This document shows positions 60,567 to 64,000 of a stretch of DNA of 64,000 bases, piece after piece. The position numbers were made by a program, and so were the translations under genes. The notes beneath the pieces are model-generated. The model ran no database searches. It was not told where the DNA came from and saw nothing but the letters and a program-made list of their open reading frames with translations. This DNA is from Rikenellaceae bacterium (GTDB lineage Bacteria > Bacteroidota > Bacteroidia > Bacteroidales > UBA932). The DNA is taken from the NCBI GenBank assembly GCA_003542575.1, contig DPKJ01000005.1, forward strand, positions 310,001-374,000, in the 5' to 3' direction. Numbering within the stretch: the first letter of the stretch is position 1; each line of letters starts with the position of its first letter.

Positions 60567-61661
60567 TTATTGTTTAACCTTACCGGATTTCCATTGTAAA
60601 TATCTGTCGTACTGTTTCTCCTGCTCTTTAAGATCGTCCGGCATCTCAGCATAAAGATGTTTGAATACATCCTCCTTTGGATATGGAGGATGGTTTTCGG
60701 CCTCTATGAACTGCCTGTCAATCTCCACTTTAAACTGAGGAATTATTTTGGCCTCCTCCTTCTCACTCCATAAACCTTTGTCAATGAGATAGGCCTTAAG
60801 ACGCTTCATTGGGTCTTTCTCTTCCCAGGCATCCTCCTCCTCTTTGGTCCTGTACTTACTAGGGTCGTCAGATGTTGTGTGTGCGCCCTTACGATAGGTA
60901 ACCGCCTCAATCAGAACCGGACCTTCACCGTTAAGGCAAAGCTTTGCAGCCTCCTCAACAACCCTATACATGGCAAAAAAGTCATTTCCATCAACCATTA
61001 TACCTTTAACTCCGTATGCAACAGACTTAATAGCAAGGTTTTCCGAAGCAGTCTGAACACTGGTTGGGGTTGAGATACCATACTGATTATTCTGAATAAT
61101 AAAGACTACCGGAACTTTCCAAACACCTGCAAAGTTGACAGCCTCGTGAAAATCTCCCTCCGAAGTACCTCCGTCACCCACAAATGCGTATGCAACCTTT
61201 TTCTCCTTATTGTATTTGATTGCATAACCGATTCCTGCAGCATGAATAAGCTGAGAAGCAATAGGTACACTAATAGGTAAAGTAAAATTTGCGTTTTTGA
61301 AATTCGAACCCTCTTCATTACCCATGAAATAGAGAAACATCTCTTTTAGAGTCACTCCTTTGGCAAGCATTGTGCCAAGCTCCCTAAAGGCGGGTACCAT
61401 CCAGTCGTGGTCTTTAATAACTGCACCCACTCCCGCGGCAATTGCCTCCTGTCCGTAGTTTGGAGGATAGGTATAAATTCTTCCCTGACGCTGATATGAG
61501 ACAATCTGCAGGTCGGCTGTACGGGCAAACAGCATATCCTTATATATCTTGACCAGCCTTTCTGAATCAATTTCAGGCATCCACTTGGTATTTATTACCT
61601 TACCGTCGTTATCGATAACCTGAAATATCTTATTTTTTAAAGGTGTATATTCTTTAAACAT
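60567..61661 (-). CDS. 2-oxoacid dehydrogenase E1 alpha subunit
   Basis: The 364-residue protein carries the thiamine diphosphate motif FVGDGGTSEGDFHEAVNFAG, ending about 30 residues later in IIQNNQYGIST. Other matches are RQGRIYTYPPNYGQEAIAAG and the phosphorylation-loop-like YRKGAHTTSDDPSKYRTKEE. It most resembles PdhA of Gram-positive bacteria, so pyruvate is a fair guess, though BCKDH-type enzymes are close relatives and an aerobic-type complex in an anaerobe often serves branched chains. It is the first gene of the operon. The 153-base gap upstream is shared with a divergent gene. Confidence 0.92.
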   Translation of the reverse strand: MFKEYTPLKNKIFQVIDNDGKVINTKWMPEIDSERLVKIYKDMLFARTADLQIVSYQRQGRIYTYPPNYGQEAIAAGVGAVIKDHDWMVPAFRELGTMLAKGVTLKEMFLYFMGNEEGSNFKNANFTLPISVPIASQLIHAAGIGYAIKYNKEKKVAYAFVGDGGTSEGDFHEAVNFAGVWKVPVVFIIQNNQYGISTPTSVQTASENLAIKSVAYGVKGIMVDGNDFFAMYRVVEEAAKLCLNGEGPVLIEAVTYRKGAHTTSDDPSKYRTKEEEDAWEEKDPMKRLKAYLIDKGLWSEKEEAKIIPQFKVEIDRQFIEAENHPPYPKEDVFKHLYAEMPDDLKEQEKQYDRYLQWKSGKVKQ

Positions 61662-61814
61662 TTTACGGTATTATTTTATTATTTGTATTAAGTATAACAT
61701 CCGAAAGGTCATTTTGTTGAAATTGAAGATTTCTAAGAATTGATATTTGCTTTTTACCTATTTTTGAAAACAATTCAGAACTTTATGCAGTAGCCATTTT
61801 CAAAGAATTTACCA

Positions 61815-62402
61815 ATGACAAAACAAGAAATTAAAGAGCTTCTCACAAGAGATTTTTTTGAAGACTTTGCCAGGCAGTGCGCTACTATAATAAAGGCAGA
61901 GGGGGCTGAGGAGACCCTATTTGAGTTGCTTTGTGATCTGGTGGGGAGAGACAAGGGGAGGCTTTCAAAGCTTGGGCTTAAAAAGGGAGCAGATGTTAAT
62001 AGGGCGGAGTTTCGTGCAGCCTATGTATTTGAATATATTTATTTTTCGAATCCGGAGTTTCTTGAAAAGAGAGTAGAGGAGTTTGCTGCATTGTTCCCTC
62101 AAGTAAAAGGAGAGAGTGCAAAGAGGCACTTTAGCAAGATCATGGCCCATCTGCTGGGTATAATAGATAATGATAAATATCATAACCAACTGGAAGAGGT
62201 TGCAGCATCTTGTGTAGATTGGGTTATTAATCAGAAGGTAAGAGTGGCAGTAGTGGTTTGGGCTGTTGAGTGCCTGTTAACACTAAAAGCCAGATATGAG
62301 TGGCTTCCCGAAATTTTGGAAGAAATTATGGAAAATTTAAGTGAAAATCCCACAGCCGGAATGAAAGTAAGGCTCAAAAAGTGGAAATGTCACAACCATT
62401 AA
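61815..62402 (+). CDS. Helical protein of unknown function
   Basis: I do not recognise the family. The 195-residue protein is rich in Glu, Lys, Leu and Ala and looks almost wholly alpha-helical, in the manner of HEAT or ARM repeats (for example KRVEEFAALFPQVKGESAKRH followed by further helices). There is no signal peptide or membrane segment, so it is cytoplasmic. A LVGRDKGRLSKLGLKKGADV segment stands out near residue 42. It diverges from the E1 alpha gene. A TATTTTTG box at 61759-61766 could be its -7 element. It may be a scaffold or adapter, but that is only a guess. Confidence 0.7.
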   Translation: MTKQEIKELLTRDFFEDFARQCATIIKAEGAEETLFELLCDLVGRDKGRLSKLGLKKGADVNRAEFRAAYVFEYIYFSNPEFLEKRVEEFAALFPQVKGESAKRHFSKIMAHLLGIIDNDKYHNQLEEVAASCVDWVINQKVRVAVVVWAVECLLTLKARYEWLPEILEEIMENLSENPTAGMKVRLKKWKCHNH

Positions 62403-62546
62403 TACTTTCAATTTATCAATTATATTTGATTATTTCGTTCATATTTTAAATAATCCCAAATTATTCTCATAATTATTTGATGCATTCTGCCATAAAGAGT
62501 GCAATTTCTTTACTTATGATAATAATTTAAAAAAACTCAAAAAACC

Positions 62547-62576
62547 TTTGTTGTATTGATTTTTCTTATACATTTG
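62547..62576 (+). promoter_or_regulatory. Consensus Bacteroidota promoter of the ilv operon
   Basis: TTTG (62547-62550), an 18-base spacer and TACATTTG (62569-62576) match both halves of the sigma-ABfr consensus exactly. This is the best promoter in the window. Transcription should start near 62583, about 40 bases before the leader ATG. Confidence 0.75.
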
Positions 62577-62622
62577 CACAGTGTAATTATTAAAAGAGGT
62601 TACAAATTATAACGCAATTATA

Positions 62623-62745
62623 ATGTCAGAGAAAATCATAACAACATCTAATTTAAGAGAGCACTCTTATGGCATTATTGCAGCTACAGCTCATATCATT
62701 CTGATATGGGTCATTTCACTATTTATTTTTATGGTCATTACCTGA
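62623..62745 (+). CDS. Ile-rich leader peptide of the ilv attenuator
   Basis: An ATG 40 bases after the predicted transcription start opens a 40-codon frame ending in TGA. Ten codons are Ile, two Val and three Leu, concentrated in codons 18-39 (the GIIAATAHIILIWVIS part and on). A terminator-like hairpin follows within 75 bases and ilvD lies 134 bases downstream. This is the layout of a branched-chain amino acid attenuation leader: ribosome stalling at Ile codons would favour an antiterminator. The peptide is also hydrophobic enough to be a small membrane protein, the main alternative. Confidence 0.6.
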   Translation: MSEKIITTSNLREHSYGIIAATAHIILIWVISLFIFMVIT

Positions 62746-62750
62746 CTTTA

Positions 62751-62825
62751 AGGATCCCGTTTAGGCATATAAAATTTAATTGCTTGCACAGGATCCTGAG
62801 GCAAGGAGGCGAAGCCTTTTATTTA
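62751..62825 (+). terminator. Attenuator hairpins (antiterminator/terminator) before ilvD
   Basis: AGGATCC (62751-62757) can pair with GGATCCT (62791-62797), and 62789-62798 is itself a 10-base palindrome. Further on, 62804-62820 forms a 7-bp stem with loop GAA (AGGC/GCCT core with two G-U pairs) followed by TTTTATTT, like an intrinsic terminator. A GAGGC at 62798-62802 can compete for the same GCCTT. Mutually exclusive pairing is what an attenuator needs; exact structures need folding. Confidence 0.55.
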
Positions 62826-62878
62826 CAATAGAAAATAAAGATTATAAGATTAGAAAACAGAACACAATTTTGATGATA

Positions 62879-64000
62879 ATGACAAAATTAAGAAGCAAAG
62901 ATAGCACAGAGGGCAGAAAGATGGCTGGAGCAAGGGCACTTTGGAGAGCCAACGGTATGAAGGATTCAAATTTTGGAAAACCTGTGATTGCAATAGCAAA
63001 CTCTTTCACCCAATTTGTACCAGGCCATGTTCACCTTCATGAAACCGGGCAACAAATTAAAGCTATTATCGAAAATGAAGGCTGCTTTGCCGCAGAGTTT
63101 AATACTATTGCAATTGATGACGGAATTGCAATGGGTCACAGCGGAATGTTGTACTCTCTGCCATCACGTGATCTCATTGCCGATAGTGTAGAATACATGT
63201 GCAACGCCCATAAGGCTGATGCCCTTATATGCATTACCAATTGTGATAAAATTACTCCCGGAATGCTCATGGCAATAATGCGACTGAACATTCCGGCTGT
63301 AATAGTATCGGGTGGCCCCATGGAGGCAGGCTTAGTAAAGGGTAAGAATCGTGATTTGGTTGATATAATGGTCGCTGCAGGTGATAATACAATTACTGAA
63401 GAGGATGTTGATGAACTTGAAAAGGGAGCCTGCCCAACATGTGGTAGCTGTTCCGGAATGTTTACTGCAAATTCAATGAACTGCCTTTCGGAGGCCCTTG
63501 GTATTGCCCTCCCCGGCAACGGAACAATACTTGCAACTCATAAAAGGCGTAAAGACTTGATAGAGAGTGCTGCTAAACTTATTGTAAAAAGGGCAGGCGA
63601 CTACTACTACAACGCAGATCAAAGTGTGTTGCCCCGTTCAATAGCAACAAGAGAGGCATTTTTAAACGCAATGTCACTAGATATAGCAATGGGAGGATCT
63701 ACAAATACAATCCTCCATCTGCTTGCAATCGCATCCGAAGCAGAGGTTAGTTTTAACCTGAATGATATTGACAACCTCTCGCGCAGAGTTCCGGTATTAT
63801 GCAAAGTTGCTCCAAACAGCCATTTTCATATGCAGGATGTTAACAAGGCAGGAGGGGTATTGAGAATATTGGGAGAGCTTGCAAAGGGAGGACTTGTTGA
63901 TACCAAAGTAACCAGAATAGATTACAAAACACTGGGCCAAGCTCTTGAAGAAAACGATATAACCTTGCCGTCACTATCACAAAAGGCAAGACTCAATTAC
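62879..64000 (+). CDS. ilvD: Dihydroxy-acid dehydratase, partial (runs off the window)
   Basis: The reading frame is open to the end of the window (374 codons so far; about 610 expected). It begins MTKLRSKDSTEGRKMAGARA at the ATG at 62879 (an ATG two codons earlier is possible). IlvD motifs are NSFTQFVPGHVHL, CITNCDKITPGM and CPTCGSCSGMFTANSMNCL, with the Fe-S cysteines in the last two. The FTQFVPGH form (not ITPCN) is that of the E. coli-type enzyme with an oxygen-sensitive [4Fe-4S] cluster, suitable for an anaerobe. It makes 2-oxoacids of valine, leucine and isoleucine synthesis. The leader upstream suggests attenuation by branched-chain amino acids. Confidence 0.95.
   Translation, partial: MTKLRSKDSTEGRKMAGARALWRANGMKDSNFGKPVIAIANSFTQFVPGHVHLHETGQQIKAIIENEGCFAAEFNTIAIDDGIAMGHSGMLYSLPSRDLIADSVEYMCNAHKADALICITNCDKITPGMLMAIMRLNIPAVIVSGGPMEAGLVKGKNRDLVDIMVAAGDNTITEEDVDELEKGACPTCGSCSGMFTANSMNCLSEALGIALPGNGTILATHKRRKDLIESAAKLIVKRAGDYYYNADQSVLPRSIATREAFLNAMSLDIAMGGSTNTILHLLAIASEAEVSFNLNDIDNLSRRVPVLCKVAPNSHFHMQDVNKAGGVLRILGELAKGGLVDTKVTRIDYKTLGQALEENDITLPSLSQKARLNY

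Larger units (their letters stand above)
62403..62878 (+). other. Long ilvD leader region with promoter, leader ORF and hairpins
   Basis: This 476-base stretch has no long ORF. The first 140 bases are AT-rich without recognisable elements. The rest holds a consensus promoter (62547-62576), a 40-residue Ile-rich leader ORF (62623-62745), and pairing segments ending in a terminator-like hairpin (62751-62825), before ilvD. Confidence 0.7.

Overview
The window is a gene-dense (about 90% coding), AT-rich bacterial chromosome segment from an anaerobic member of the Bacteroidota, most likely order Bacteroidales. Signs of this are: several TAnnTTTG (-7) promoter boxes, the Bacteroides-type sigma signature; a near-absence of Shine-Dalgarno sequences; Bacteroidota-specific families (C69 dipeptidase, Ig-like lipoprotein with the PMGGIKDTIPP start, GHL10 glycosylhydrolase-like proteins, outer-membrane barrels); and anaerobic enzymes (lysine 2,3-aminomutase, HydG, flavodiiron protein FprA, PPi-type phosphofructokinase). 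The genus cannot be fixed from sequence alone. A lysine-to-butyrate pathway together with a cysteate-synthase-like gene would suit an Odoribacter/Butyricimonas- or Rikenellaceae-like organism; that is inference.

Region 1 (58-15358, + strand). After an acyltransferase and a palindrome-rich 307-bp gap comes a 12-gene lysine fermentation operon in the order atoD-kal-kce-kdd1-kdd2-kamA-kamB-kamC-kamD-kamE-atoA-atoB. It converts lysine through beta-lysine, 3,5-diaminohexanoate, 3-keto-5-aminohexanoate, 3-aminobutyryl-CoA and crotonyl-CoA towards butyrate and acetyl-CoA. KamB and KamC are probably the ATP-dependent reactivase of the B12 enzyme KamDE. Butyryl-CoA dehydrogenase and Etf are not in the window. 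A tyrosine phosphatase and a GHL10 protein follow on the same strand.

Region 2 (15367-20660, - strand). A compact block in transcription order: MarR regulator, formate/nitrite-family channel, cysteate-synthase-like PLP enzyme, SulP transporter, EamA exporter. It reads as a candidate sulfite/sulfonate module that might supply sulfonolipid synthesis.

Region 3 (20750-46230). Mostly housekeeping: rmuC, carAB, C69 dipeptidase, NfeD-type protease, ispG, an OM barrel, an Ig-like lipoprotein, relA/spoT, hydG, brkB, a thioesterase, fprA, ligA, PPi-pfk, a GH13 enzyme, umuC and vanZ.

Region 4 (46230-56744). A frameshifted umuD, a Wzi-like OM protein, an alpha/beta hydrolase, a second GHL10 protein, a fluoride channel with a DUF190 partner, Hsp20, an SRAP protein, a DEAD-box helicase with a repetitive Arg-rich tail, and a lipoate ligase.

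Region 5 (56873-64000). A four-gene 2-oxoacid dehydrogenase operon (E1alpha-E1beta-E2-E3, - strand), an unknown helical protein, and an ilvD gene that runs off the end. ilvD is preceded by a consensus promoter, a 40-residue Ile-rich leader ORF and terminator-like hairpins, that is, a likely branched-chain amino acid attenuator. No tRNA, rRNA, CRISPR array or insertion sequence was recognised.
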